Source: Scleroderma bovista
Lineage: Eukaryota > Basidiomycota > Agaricomycetes > Boletales > Sclerodermataceae
Reading direction: 5' to 3'
Length of the DNA stretch: 64,000 nt
NCBI GenBank assembly: GCA_037178675.1
Contig: JAYMGJ010000040.1
Coordinates: 1-64,000, forward strand
Position 1 is the first letter of the stretch, and each line of letters begins with the position of its first letter. The translations under genes were made by a program, and so were the position numbers. Positions 49,300-61,174 of this stretch are shown here, in pieces. The notes under the pieces were generated by a model. It saw only the letters and a program-made list of their open reading frames with translations, ran no database searches and was not told the DNA's origin.

Positions 49300-50011
49300 A
49301 TGTCCGACGTGGAGTACTTGCAAGCGCTGCTCGTTCGATACCCGGACTTCCCAAAGCCGGCATGTTTTCGTCCACTGGTTCCGCGATGACAACTGACGGC
49401 CCCCGCGCAGGGTGTCGACTTCTTGGATATCTTCCCCCTCCTCCGCGACCCTCTCGCCTTCGAGACACTCACCACACACTTCGTCCATCACATCACTTCC
49501 CACACCATACCGAAGTCGGTTCGGAAGAAGGTCGATGTCGTCGTCGGCCTTGATGCAAGAGGGTTCCTACTGGGCCCGATCATTGCTTTGCGACTCGGTG
49601 CTGCATTCGTTCCGGTCAGAAAGAAGGGTAAGCTCCCGGGGGCGTGCGTTTCCGCCACGTACGAGAAGGAATATGGTCCGGTGAGCTCGTCCTCCCATGT
49701 GCATTGGATGCCTCCCGCTTATCGTAATCGGGGGGCAGGACACCTTTGAAATGCAAAAAGACGGCATCCAGCCCGGTCAAAATGTCATCGTTGTCGATGA
49801 CCTTATCGCTACTGGTGGGGGCCATCCATGTTTACATGCTGCACTACTCATTCACATTCCGTTAGGTGGATCTGCCAAGGCTGCTGGCGAACTAGTCGAG
49901 AAGCAAGGCGGCATCGTTCTCGAGTATCTCTTCATTGTCGAAGTCCTAGGCCTGTCTCGGGATTGGCAACACGATAAGGCACCTATCTATTCCATCATCC
50001 AATACTCCTAG
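49300..50011 (+). CDS. APT1: adenine phosphoribosyltransferase
   Basis: Purine salvage: adenine plus PRPP to AMP. Starts MSDVEYLQALLVRYPDFPKP at 49300. The first intron (49360-49410) has a GC donor (CCG|GCATGT) and restores PGVDFLDIFPLLRDP. Next VDVVVGLDARGFLLGP, LPGACVSATYEKEYGP, DTFEMQKDGIQPG, and the PRPP-binding motif VIVVDDLIATGGSAK, itself split by an intron. It ends SIIQYS at 50011. Length about 190 residues, as in the family. Confidence 0.92.
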
Positions 50012-50168
50012 TTTCATCCGATACCCTATCTTTATTAAGCTCTGGGTTCCTGTAACACATACGTTGCGGATCTATGTAGTGCTTCAACTTGCTATAGATA
50101 CCTGTAATACGTCCATTCTCAACGGAGTGGTCTTTGTGCAAGCAAATTGGTTTATTAATGATCCCCGA

Positions 50169-53100
50169 TCACGGTACAAGTAGCCGGGTGTTCAACAGAG
50201 CGCGACCGTTGATATACAAAACGTGCATCGCGTCCTCTCGATTTTCCTCATCATTCTCTTCCTCTGTCCATCCCTGAGATGCCAGTGCCCAACGATCCAG
50301 CGAAAACAAAACATGTCCATAACTCACCCCAGCTCCTTCCACCATCGCAGCAACGTCCTTGCCACTTGAATGAGGCAAAAGTACCAGCGCCACGTCTTCT
50401 AAATTCCCTGCCACAGCAATTTCTTCCACAGTAGCAGAAGGCTGGACTGCCTCGTCATCGTCACTGACGACGATGACACCCGATGCACCAGCATTCCGAG
50501 CATAGATCAACTTCTCCAGAAAAGTGCACTCCCCCCTCCAAACAAGAACTGCATCACCTGCAAGATCTTGCTCGTAGTCTTTGCACCCAAGCCGGTTAGA
50601 GTTGTCTTTCCGAATCTGCACACCGCCCTCGTGGCCAAATAGTGTAGTGCTTGCCGGAGAGCCTGATAGATCTGCACCGAACAGGGCGGTCTGAGCCGTA
50701 ACGTGAATATCCATGTCCAATCCCCCGCGATCTTCGAGTGGGTCGGCGGTATCAAGGAAAATTCGCAAACGAATAGTGGGCTGGCGATGTAACTTGACAA
50801 GATTCTCATTGGGAGAAAGTAGCGTCGTGTCATTGATATAAACTAGCTGTCCTTTTCGCACAGCGTGGGGTCCCACTGGAGCCAGTATCTGAGTCCACAG
50901 TGGGTACAGGGCATATATTACTCACGTTGTGTAATATCATAACCCCTGCCATCCAAGCGACTGACAATGTGGGCCCGGATACCGGTAACATTTTGCAGAA
51001 CGAACCCATCTGCAACGGGGCGTAGTTTGTGGATACCGGGATTCGGATCTTCCAGCACTACATGACCCCCTGAGGACATGACAAAATCATACGACTGCGA
51101 ACCAGGTCAAATGCCAAGTAGCGAACATTGATATCCGACTTACGAATAATTCAGTGTGGGGTATCTCGCACCAGCCGTCTAATGACCAATAACGCTCATC
51201 GGAGGGCTGGGACTTTACACCAATTAGGTGTCTCACATACTCGATGTCAGATCGCCAACCCACGCCACGAACGAGACCATCACCACGTCCAGGAGTTCGA
51301 GATCCTAGGGAAGGCTGATATACGGGACATTGGTGATTCTCCTCGCCTCGCATGCGCCGACGGGAAGGGGACATGGGCTTGAGCAGGTCCCTTGGCAACG
51401 TTAGTATGTGGCCTTCTGTAGTTAGCACATAGTGCAAATCATCGCCATGGAGTTGGTTTTCCTCGTCAAAGAGCAGATATAGATACTGAACATGTGAGGT
51501 TGACGCTTCCTGCTGGATACGAGACTCACCTTTAGTGTCTCGGACAGTACAAAGGAGTCCATCCTGTCATCTCTCTCATTCATCCGCAAGTCCTTGATTC
51601 CGGTTAGTCCGCATTCTACTCTTGACCTAGTAGTTATGTCTCTTAAGATCCGTTCCCCAACATCAAGATAAAAGGTATCTCTGGTAGCCTATGTACATGA
51701 TAAGACTCCAAGAATGCCTTCCCTGGTAAGCACTCACTCGATAAAGGTACCAAGTCGATTCAATAAACTCAGGCCTGAGAGGATAGTGGAAAGAGGTCGC
51801 TTGCATAAAATTGACGTCCCACACTTCGGGCATACCAGAGTGTCGCTTCCAGATGTTCCAATCTATTATAGCACCCAGTTCAATGACCAACGCAGCAAAA
51901 CCTAAAAACTCACATGTCAAGTGTGACTTGATGGCATTTTGGACATCACCAGCAAGGACTTGCAACCCAGGCCAGAATGCAGATAGCGAATCAATCGTGC
52001 TATATGCCATATTTCCGGTACGCATGTTGACACTGCGAAACTGATACATGATCAACTCAAAGACATTCCAAGTAAGGGACGAATATTGACCCAATAACCG
52101 TCCGGAGACCTCGCATATCGCATCACATTCGCATAAGCTTCGTTCCATACGTCTAGGAATTCAACTTCGCCTAGTTATACGTTCCATTAACAACCTTGGG
52201 GTCAATGAGTATGCATCAGTCACTCACCGCTCAAAATGTACCATTTCAGTGCATACTCATAGAACGAATCTATCCCGGCACCTGTATTGGATATCTCTGG
52301 AGGACTCCATGCCTGTTCCAATGAAATTCAATGCAACATCGTGAATCGATCAGGACCTACGCCTGTCCATATATTAATAGTATTGCCAACTAGGCCAATA
52401 TCTGATCTACGATTCCACAGGGCAAAGTAAGCTTTGTATGCGGCTTTCTCAAACCGCTCGTCGCCAGTGAGGCGACTCAGGGTAGCAAATTCCAGGATAA
52501 GAGAACCCGCTCCGGCCGTGCCTGTAAAGCTTCAGTAATCCTGGTGACCTGAAATATACAGCGAACATCGAACAAGTATTCAATGATTCCCCCTTTGCAA
52601 CTCCATGACGCAAATTGAGCTTTCTTGGGTATCTGTCAGTTGTTCGTATCTGCATGGGATGACTGCCTCACCCTCGAATATGGTAAGCCAGTCGGGGTCG
52701 CAAAAGCTGGCAGGAGCCGCTTTCCGAGATCATGAGCCAAGTCAAGCAACTGACCACGGTACCATGGTAGGAAAAAAGGCTGTCCAGGTTTGCTGGCGAA
52801 TATATGTCCAGATAACAACCCACCCAATACACGTATGGTGGTTTCAAAAACCTGCGGTTTCGTATCGACATCAAACGAGACCCAGTCAATCACATCTCGG
52901 ACAGCACGCTGGAAACCTGGAGGGTCTCCAAGGACCACAAAGGTATCCAGGACATCAACCAATGTAAGAGAGAAATTTCCGGCAACATCGTTGAACGCAA
53001 TATTAGCCCTACGAAACATTGTTCACCTTAATCTAGGTTCGTCGGGGTGAACTTACGGATTGTCCCAGTCTGGTCCCCTCCCTTTGCAAGACAGTGGAGA

Positions 53101-53454
53101 AAGCTGACATCAATCGGTTAGCGTCCCGCATGACGAGTCAAGCTTCATACTTCGTCGAAAGGGAAAGCTAATGCAAACGTGTCAGCTATAGATGAGATTC
53201 AAGATACTAACGCACCTCTTGACATGTAATTATTAAAACCATGATACCAAAGCTCTCGAGTGGAATCTCTGGGGCGGCTATGAAACATATGCACCCCTTC
53301 ATGAGATGCAAATGACATACCGAAGTGCTTGCTTCCGCCCTGTTGTCCATGTGTCTCCGCTGGCAGTCACGGCTGTAGGTTGTTCTCCGCGGCTGTACAA
53401 AATCAAAAGAATGTAAGTCATGAGCGAAGATGGCCATAGTCTTCCCCATTTCAT
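50169..53454 (-). CDS. MNL1: EDEM/Mnl1-type GH47 mannosidase-like protein with PA domain
   Basis: ER lectin/mannosidase that marks misfolded glycoproteins for ERAD. Begins at 53454 with a Lys/Arg start and hydrophobic core ([10 protein letters not shown]), a signal peptide, then [47 protein letters not shown] and further GH47 blocks: [47 protein letters not shown]. Exons then continue with VFSTEGH-like [14 protein letters not shown]. The C-terminal part (about 50870-50300) is a protease-associated (PA) fold: [28 protein letters not shown], as in EDEM3. Many introns of about 50 bases. It ends [10 protein letters not shown] at 50169, with no HDEL-type signal. Confidence 0.85.
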
Positions 53455-53591
53455 TGTACGAGGATTGGCCTCTGCACACGGTGATGAAGCTTTAATGCGA
53501 TGAGTCCCAACTTGATGCGCTACGTGGACGTCACGTGACGTTTTCAGGGGGTAAATTGCGATGCTGCTTGCAGTACAGACATACCCACAAC

Positions 53592-54813
53592 ATGGCAGAT
53601 GTACCCAGCAAACTCGGCGAATTCATACTGCGCGGATGGGTGAGGCAGGATTGGCTTTACTGTGATTTATCTCATGGAAGTGCTCGCAAGGTTCTGACAG
53701 ACAATCCATGCCCCGGATCTAGCTGCAGAGGCGTACCGCTGCTGCGATCATCTCCGAAAGACCAAACGCTTGTAGTTCACCACTGTGTCAGCTGTGATAG
53801 GAACCCCTTTGGTGTGTTTCCTCTGTGATAACGGCTTGTGGAAATACTGACATTGTTCAGTGCTTGGTGTTGATGGAGCGCAGTCTCAATCCTCTTCCAC
53901 CATCTCATCGATGTCTCCTGGCTCACGGCCATCAACCCCACCCACAGAGATATCCAGTAATTTGAGCTCTCCTACATTCGCTCCTCGAGCGGAAACAGAG
54001 GAAATGAGGCGTCGTCGTGAGCAGTCAGACCAAGCCTCGACGGAAATTGGCAAGCGCATGTTAAAAGGGTGGGCTATGCTTGGTGAAGAATGTCCAAGAC
54101 CTAGATGTTACGGTGTTCCTCTTGTGAGGCCACCCAAAACAAATGGAGACAAAGACCCTCGGAAGGTATACCTTTTGCACACCACCAGAGCATTGTACTT
54201 ATACTCTACAGGAATGCGTTGCATGTGGGACAGTATACCTATCTGAAGGTGATTCTGAAGGATGGCAACGTCTTATTCCCATTTCCTCGACGACTTCGCC
54301 ATGGGGAGAAATACCAGGTAAAAGTCCGCAGGTATGTTGGCCTTTGCACGACGATCATGGAACCCCGACCCTAATTCGCGTTTAGCCGATACAGCTTCCT
54401 ACCCTTGATCCTACCCCACCAACTAATGTGCGTAACACTCACTCTACTGTACAAAATACGTTGCATTTACAATTCCCTAGTTAACAGTCGGAATACCTAC
54501 CCTGGTTGCTCCTGAGTTACGGGACATACATTCGGTTTGACTATCTCATCTTTCTATATGTTCGTGTGCTCACGGCATTGCGTAGCTCATTCCAGTTTCC
54601 AGGAACGTGACTCTTGATGCACCCACTCAGGCATTGGAACTTGCCCTGGGAGTACTCTCGGAAAGGCTCAAAATGACTTGTGCCAATCTTAACCTCTTGG
54701 ATCCTGGCTCTGTCGCCGAATCTGCAGAAGCCATTGGCAAGGTTGCTCACGCATTGGCGCAGGTCAACCACCTTCGGCAATACAACATTTTGCAAAGCAG
54801 TTCAAAATCGTAG
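53592..54813 (+). CDS. protein with two p27/ZNRD2-type zinc domains
   Basis: Similar to the Sjogren-syndrome autoantigen p27 (ZNRD2/SSSCA1) zinc-ribbon family, whose function in fungi is unclear. First copy at residues 6-75: LGEFILRGWVRQDWLYCD, CPGSSCRGVPLL, HHCVSCDRN. Second copy (about 54040-54260): IGKRMLKGWAMLGEECPRPRC, GVPLV, ECVACGTVYL. A Ser/Pro-rich linker joins them. A C-terminal helical region ends ILQSSSKS at 54813, preceded by ALELALGVLSERLKM. Five exons or more; the region 54330-54600 needs splicing that I only partly resolved. Starts MADVPSKL at 53592, in GC-poor context; nearest gene EDEM is divergent with 137 bases between starts. Confidence 0.7.
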
Positions 54814-55191
54814 TGTCGGCGTCGGAGTACCCGGCCCTCCTAAGTCTAGCATGGTATGCTGGTCGAAGGGTTACTGACTCGAGCCATCAGTGATATTCCA
54901 TGAGGATGTTTATTGATTATTTCTCGCACGACTGTTTTTATCGGGGGGTGATACAGAAAAACTTTGCTCTTAGGGATACGTGTTCAGACCTGTATCAATA
55001 TGATATCTATATTCTTCGCGACGTTGTGGCCTACGAGGGATGAAAATGAGCAGACTGAATGTATTGTTCGTCATGCTACTGACCCCGTCTAGAAGCCACC
55101 TTGCCTTCGCATGGTTGCCTCATGTCTTCCTGCCATAAATTCTCAGCACACATTGTAACTAGCGTCTATCGCCTTCACTCGACTCGCCACG
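54814..55191. other. intergenic region
   Basis: About 380 bases between two same-strand genes; only short open frames. Presumably 3' UTR followed by the promoter of the repeat protein. Confidence 0.4.
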
Positions 55192-57125
55192 ATGCCCTTC
55201 AAGATATTCAAGGCATTCAGGAGCCGCAAGAGCCGTGACGATCCCGCCGCATTGCTTGATTACCCGGGAGGACACAGTCTTGAACAAGGACGACAAGGTG
55301 GCCTCTTGTTGAGAAAGCCTACTAAGGTTGGTTTTTCGGGTGTGCATCGAAAATTCTGGCTGATTTCCACTGCTTCAGAGGAAAGAGCCTGTGAGGAGTC
55401 TGCGAATATTTGAGTTGACATTACAGGTTAATGGGCGTCTTCCAGATATTTACCCCTTTGCCATCCCGCGCCCCGACAGACGGGGGAGATTTCCAAGATG
55501 GATTTGTACGAATCGAGGACCCAAACAATGTCATGAGAGGTGCTCTCAATGCTCGGCCCACGACATTGGAACATCCTATGCTACCACTTGAACGAGATGT
55601 CCGCATCCCGTTATCGCACTCGGAGCCTGGCCGCTCCCACAGGGTAGATCACCCAAGATTACCCGCTGATAGTCTGGGATACGCAGGCTCGTATCGTGGG
55701 CGAATGACAGAAAGAGACGCTCCCGATGAACCCATGGTCATACACTCCAGATCGAGGAGCGGGTCCTCAGGGTCCAGCGAGCGTACAATGGAAAACCTAC
55801 GAACACCAACCTCACTGTATCCAGAGGAGAGGGTAGTACGTATTGAGCATTACTGAAAGCTGGATCTCATCTAAAGACATGTCTCGTAGATCCCTCCGCT
55901 TCCCCACCGTTCGGGAAGCTATATGTCGGCGTCGAAGTCTCCGACTGATATTTATGGTGGTCAACGGCACGATGTCCACCCCGAGGTATATTCATGACTG
56001 CCATGCTTCAAACTACTTCTGACCCCATCGAAGCTTCGCACCCATCATAATCCGGAGATTTACCGGGATCGGCCTACTCGAAACCACCCGAAAGATCCAG
56101 TTTACTACATCGTTCCTGGTGGAATGAATGTTATCTTTCAAGATGAGCGAGGAAATGAAATCACCAGGTGGGTACCACACATGACATAGTGTCTATATTT
56201 TTTTCTTTCTGAGACAAGCGTTTAGAGTTGGAGACTTCAATGGGACTCCGCGAAGATATGGGCGCCCTGCGCCATTTGTTGTCCAAGACCCGCAGGGGAA
56301 AGAATTATACAGGTAATGACGTTGCGCCTTTACTTTCATTTTCGTTCAAGTTGTAGTAGATATGATGGGCGTGACGGGCTTCATCCGATTTTACGAGTTG
56401 AAACGTACCCAAACCGGTAATTCATCCGTCCTTCGCCTGGCAGATATCACATTCTTACATCATACATTGCGGGTGTGGGCAGTCGCGAGAGGAGCCATTC
56501 GTCTCCCGCCTATCACTCAGACCCTTCTAAAAGATACCACGATCCTCGAGTTGATTATAGGCACTACCCAGATCGCAGGGGGTATGGATCCTATAGAGAT
56601 CATCGGGACTATCGAAGGTACGGAGAAGACTACAGACGGCCTGGGCCTGGAGAAGACTACAGAAGGCCTGGAGAAAACTACACAAGATATAGAGACGAAG
56701 GTCACGGGAGGCATGGAGAGGAAGATCACGGGAGGCATGGAGAAGCAGACTACAGAAGGCATGGAGATCATGAGAGTCAAAGGAACCACCGGGGGGATGA
56801 GAACCACGGATATCACGGGGAATATCGAGAGCATGAACACTACGGAAGTCACGGTCCAACTGAAGCTTACCTTCCTGGGCCCGTCCGAGAGCCGCGTAGG
56901 ATGCACAGCCATTCCAGTCATGCATCCATGAGTGGGCCCTCTAGGCAACTATCACCGTGAGTAATTCGTCTTCACAATACGATGTACTCATGTCCTTCAA
57001 GTCCGCATACGGATGACAGGAGGTCTGGAATAAGCCGTGTCCATGAAGGATCAGTTCACTCTGGCGGACATATCGATGTGTATGACGAAATCGGCGAGGA
57101 GCTAGATGCTCTTCACATGGATTAA
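55192..57125 (+). CDS. Arg/His/Tyr-rich hypothetical protein with tandem repeats
   Basis: Not recognised. Starts MPFKIFKAFRSRKSRDDP at 55192. Seven or more exons: one intron runs from after TKRKEP to IFTPLPSRAP (55391-55446), and others lie near 55840-55890, 55985-56035, 56170-56225, 56313-56357 and 56430-56480. The central part is Ser/Arg-rich and has a short ordered-looking block (PVYYIVPGGMNVIFQDERGN, APFVVQDPQGKELYR). The last large exon holds tandem Tyr/Arg/His repeats: EDYRRPGPG and variants with GRHGEEDH. The end is DVYDEIGEELDALHMD at 57125. Likely a disordered, possibly RNA-binding protein; this is inference from composition. Confidence 0.65.
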
Positions 57126-57207
57126 CCCGTCACCCTCGATGAATGTTAGGAACGCTATTTAGATCCAAATGTATCCATATGCAGTTTAGTAGCAATGCAT
57201 AAGACTA

Positions 57208-58319
57208 TTAACTTCGTCGATCCTTGACATTTCTGCTGCCAATCCTTTTTCCGGCCATTGTGACAGAGTCAATTTCCTGTCGATTGAGCTTCAATATTCC
57301 ACCCTCAAACTTCCCCACACCCATCCGAAGACCCCTCTCACGCTTCCGCTTCGGAACTGCACTTGCGCTTGATGAGTACATTCGTTTTAGGAGAGGGTGG
57401 TAATTCCCTAAATTTTTGGCCTGAAGAGAGCTAAGAATGCTCGTGCGCAACAAATGAGAAACAACTATACCTCCACCAGTTGCTTCTGTTCTCGCTCCAC
57501 CTTTTTGCGCATAAGCCCCTCTCGCACGCGTTTTGAAGCCTTGTTGTGTTCCGCCTGACGGTGTATACTCTCTCCCTTTCCTAATTTTGCCTCTCCTGAA
57601 AGTTCCAAAAGTCTCCCCGACAACGCCTTCTCCCTCTCCGCATGAGAGAGGTCCAAATCTGGATTAAGAGAGCCCGAGAGTAACTTGGTGTGCAATAAAC
57701 GGTAAAGCGTGGCGTCATTTTGTGCGTTTGTCCTAGGTGGCTATTAGTACATGTCACGAAGTAAAAATTAAGGGCGGACAAGTCATCTTCGGAAGCCTTG
57801 TGGTCCACGCGTTTCGAAGAAGCTCGGTGAGACTCGAGGCGTGTTATATTGGCGACCTTAGATGACTGTAAAAGAATATGAGAATAAAGTCGCGGGCTAC
57901 AGCTGCTCAAAACCTAACCATGAACGATTTTCGTAGTGCCTTGGGGATAAATACATCCGTTTGCGTCTGGGTTTTAGAGTCGGAGAAAATGGTGAGATTA
58001 GAGGTGTGAGACGAACTTGCGGTGAAGCCAAAGTTTCCTTCGAAATCTGGATTACTCATGAGATGTGAAAAAGACCTCATGAATTGATTGTAAAACCTTC
58101 ATCCAACTCGTTGCTCGATGGCTCCTCCTCGTGACTGTTTGACTCGCCGAACCCGTTCCATTCCTCCGCTGAGCGTGAAGCACTTGAAGAAGCATCAATG
58201 GGTTCACGAATATTTCCGATCTTCTTGAGGGCAGGTGGAAGGTCAAATGAACTCAGAAACTGCTGTCCGTGAACGTCTAGCAGGCTCAAGAGCCATTCCC
58301 GTTCATCATGATCTGACAT
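57208..58319 (-). CDS. FSAF1/Faf1-like (DUF4602) ribosome biogenesis protein
   Basis: Similar to yeast Faf1 and human FSAF1 (C1orf131), which act in early 40S pre-rRNA processing. Start at 58319 (MSDHDEREWLLSLLDVHG). N-terminal acidic Ser-rich region, then SKRVDHKASEDDLS, ALYRLLHTKLLSGSLNPD, coiled Lys/Arg/Glu helix (LMRKKVEREQKQLVEA) and the family end: RGLRMGVGKFEGGILKLNR followed by a basic tail (NVKDRRS) at 57208. Introns near 57420-57470, 57720-57790 and 57860-57930 were skipped. Nucleolar location is inferred. Confidence 0.68.
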
Positions 58320-58409
58320 TGCAAACCTGGTGGAGGCAAATTAGCACAGAGTGTATTGCCAAATCTAGTAGTCCCAGACACATTCACGTACTTCGTTCTG
58401 GACTCCCTT

Positions 58410-59193
58410 ATGGCGAAAACCCGCAAAAACGCTTCCAAGGCATCCCCAGACGACCTCCAGGACATCAAAATCTCGAAAGAAGAACAGTGGCGACTAGTGC
58501 GCGAAAGCGGTGTGCTCAGTAAGGTTGCGGTGAACGCCGATGCGAAGGTATCCAAGAGTGAGCCAGATGATGGTCCTGGCGCACTCGCAGAAGAAATCTT
58601 CGATGCCGCCATCATCATCATGCCTATGACTTTCTTTCTCATTATGATGGAGATGTGAGCCTGTCAACTACTATTCCTCGTCTGACACATTCATATGCTG
58701 TTGTAAAGCCTAATTCATCACCAGTACGCAAGACAGCCAACATTCCGTGAAATTGCACAAAAGTTGCTGAACACACTCCCTAGTAAGTCAGGACCAACCT
58801 TCTTGGCCTTTTCTTAACACAACGCAAGTTATGTCTGTCTTTATGTTTTACAGTAAGCCCGGTATTTCCGTTGAGCACAACATTTACTGGTAACTTTCAT
58901 ATCAGCCATCCGCCATAAGCACAATATCCATGTACAGGTCGCTCTTTTCTTACTTTCCTTGGGTGTTGCACCGAGGATGATTTGGCTGGTCAACCGTGGT
59001 AATTGGCTAACCAACATTGCTCAGGTTCGTTAAGTCTTCTTGCAGGCCATTGCACTTATCATGAATCCTGCAGTGTCCACAATTCGCTACGATTTGGCTT
59101 TATACTATTCTTCAGCTCAACCTGCCTTTTGCAGTCCTTAGTCTTTGCTTGGTAGGAACATGGACATGGTGGTCAGATTTGAAATTGTTATAA
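58410..59193 (+). CDS. uncharacterised fungal membrane protein with several helices
   Basis: No known function. Start ATG at 58410 (MAKTRKNASKASPDDLQD), 90 bases from the divergent FSAF1 start. After a charged N-terminus, the segments FDAAIIIMPMTFFLIMMEM, then (spliced) LIHHQYARQPTFREIAQKLL, PVFPL-like short helix, VALFLLSLGVAPRMIWLV, NRGNWLTNIAQCPQFATIWLY and LPFAVLSLCLVGTWTWW are hydrophobic, giving about four membrane spans. Ends SDLKLL at 59193. Introns near 58657-58720, 58780-58850, 58885-58930 and 59020-59080 are needed. It resembles an uncharacterised fungal family (I believe the DUF7719 type), seen across mushrooms. Confidence 0.6.
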
Positions 59194-59525
59194 CTTCAAC
59201 TGCTTCAATTTCTTCTGGATAATGCATTGGTATCGACTATTTAATGTATGCCCCCAAGATATAGAATTTGCGTGTGGACGGAATTGGCAGACAAAATCTG
59301 TCATGGACAACACCCAAAGCCGCTAGAACAGTGCATGGCAGGGCAGTGTTTTGCTTTTTGCTCGATGATACGCCCCAGTTCGGATGTGAGTTTGAATCCG
59401 TAGGGCACCTTTTTACGAGCAGGCGTGTAACTCAGCTACACAGTAGCTTCTACGAGGACATGCTGCTGAAATTATAAAAAGCAGAATATACATACATAGA
59501 TTAGACACCATCACCCCGGTCTAGC
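59194..59525. other. intergenic region between convergent genes
   Basis: About 330 bases between two converging genes, moderately AT-rich, no open frame with support. Confidence 0.4.
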
Positions 59526-60880
59526 TCACTGACCAACAGTTCCACTTTTGCCTACAGAATGATCAGCCGCCACCTTGTTGGCGAATAACGCACGTACCCG
59601 ATACGTAGTATTACGTCCTTCAAGTACTTGACCTAATAATCGCAACTGCCACTTCAATCTGCGACTGAGATTGCGGTGTATCGCACTACGATGCATCTCT
59701 GTGCGATCTGCGAACGCTCTGAAAACCCTGTCATCCCGCGCGAAATAGTAGAACTGTAGATGATCAGGCCAGAGGTCAGGCTGCAGGCAACGACGCTGCT
59801 CACCGGAATCGGTTGGCCCTCAATGGACTCCAATGCCATTGACCAGGCACTCAAGAGCAGAAGATCAATGGTTGCATTCGCCACACTAGCGGAATGATTT
59901 ACACGTGGTCTCAAAATATCTAGGAGGCAAACTCACTAGTCTTCGAGTGCTGCGATTGCGTCAGCTTTGCTAAGCTCCTTCGTAGCAAACTTGCGCACCG
60001 CTGCTTCTGCTGTGCTGACGGGTTTACCGACAGTCCCAGAACGGAGTGCAAACGAAACAGTAGATATCTGCGACTTGACCCACTTATCGCCTTCACTCAT
60101 AACAAGAGTCTGAAGGAATGAAGCGATCAAATCACTCTGAGACTTGTATAAGCCGTAGTCAATAGCGAGCTTCAAATTTGTTCCTGACGTAGCATGAGTT
60201 TTGTATTAGTAAAGGGAAAGGAGACGTACTTAGAGCCTTGAGAATCACCCTGGTCTTAGGTAGCTGCACTTCGCTATCGTCCAGGTGATTGATCCATCTC
60301 GAAAATGCACCTAATAGAAGGATGGCGACGTCCCGGTGAGACTGGCCAATACGCATTGCGTGAAGAAGTGGGGTGGCGTTTCCAGTCTTGCGCAGTAAAA
60401 GCTACTTTTGCGTGAGATGTATACCCAGCGAACGAGTTGGTACTTTACTGGGAATGCGCGATCTCGAACCTCCATAATAAACATAATGTCCTTCCGTTCG
60501 ATTGCTCGAAATATTTCGAATGGCTAAGAAGGGGAAATTGATACGTACGCAGCATGAAAGTCGATAACGCATACCTGGGGTTCTTTCCATGATGCCGAAA
60601 ATCGCGATGGGGGTATATTAAACTTAGTTGAAGGAGACGAAGGAGATGTGGGTGATGAGACACTGCTTTGCAATCCGCTCCCATCGTGCGTTGAAGAGTC
60701 AGGTTCGAAATCTGGTGGGGGACTCAAGGGTGGTGTTGGACTACGACGGAGCTGCCGCAAGATGGCCTTGGGTGCGGTTTGGTCGGCTTCACGCTGTAAG
60801 AAACCTTGAGACACATTGGATACATGGCTCTCGGAATAGTTAATGACAGACCTGTAGAAGGTAGTCTCATAGGCAAGCAT
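59526..60880 (-). CDS. conserved hypothetical protein with one ankyrin-like segment
   Basis: Not recognised by name. Start chosen at 60880 (MLAYETTFYRSVINYSESH); an upstream in-frame ATG at 61003 would add 41 residues. After a Ser/Pro-rich region and an intron comes FEIFRAIERKDIMFIMEVRD, then GNATPLLHAMRIGQSHRDVA, which looks like an ankyrin repeat, ILLLGAFSRWINHLDDSEVQ, KLAIDYGLYKSQSDLIASFL, KWVKSQISTVSFALRSG and KFATKELSKADAIAALED. Next a hydrophobic ANATIDLLLLSAWSMALES. The final exon ends HSVGKSGTVGQ at 59526. Helix-rich overall. Function unknown. Divergent from the Dicer-like gene, 294 bases between starts. Confidence 0.6.
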
Positions 60881-61174
60881 GGCTCGTCCCTCACTCGATG
60901 CCTTGGTATGGGATGCGATGTGGTCGACTTGAAGCCGCGCTCGACAAGGAACTGGATTATTGGTGCATTGTTCACCATTTCGGATTAATCTTGTCTGAAT
61001 CATCGACGTTGGAGGTCGAATTAAATAGAAGAACGCACAGTCCAGTGACTGGCATGCAAACGAAAGACACTGGATTTGGTGTTACATAAACGCTCAGTAA
61101 CCCCTAGCAGTCACGTGCAACCCAGTGTATTAATTATGTAATAAATTAAAACATACTTTTCACCCTCCTGAACG

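Noticed and set aside
60440..60470. tRNA-like B-box (GGTTCGAGATC) on the minus strand
   Set aside because: It lies in an exon of the conserved hypothetical gene and no A-box or cloverleaf arms surround it.
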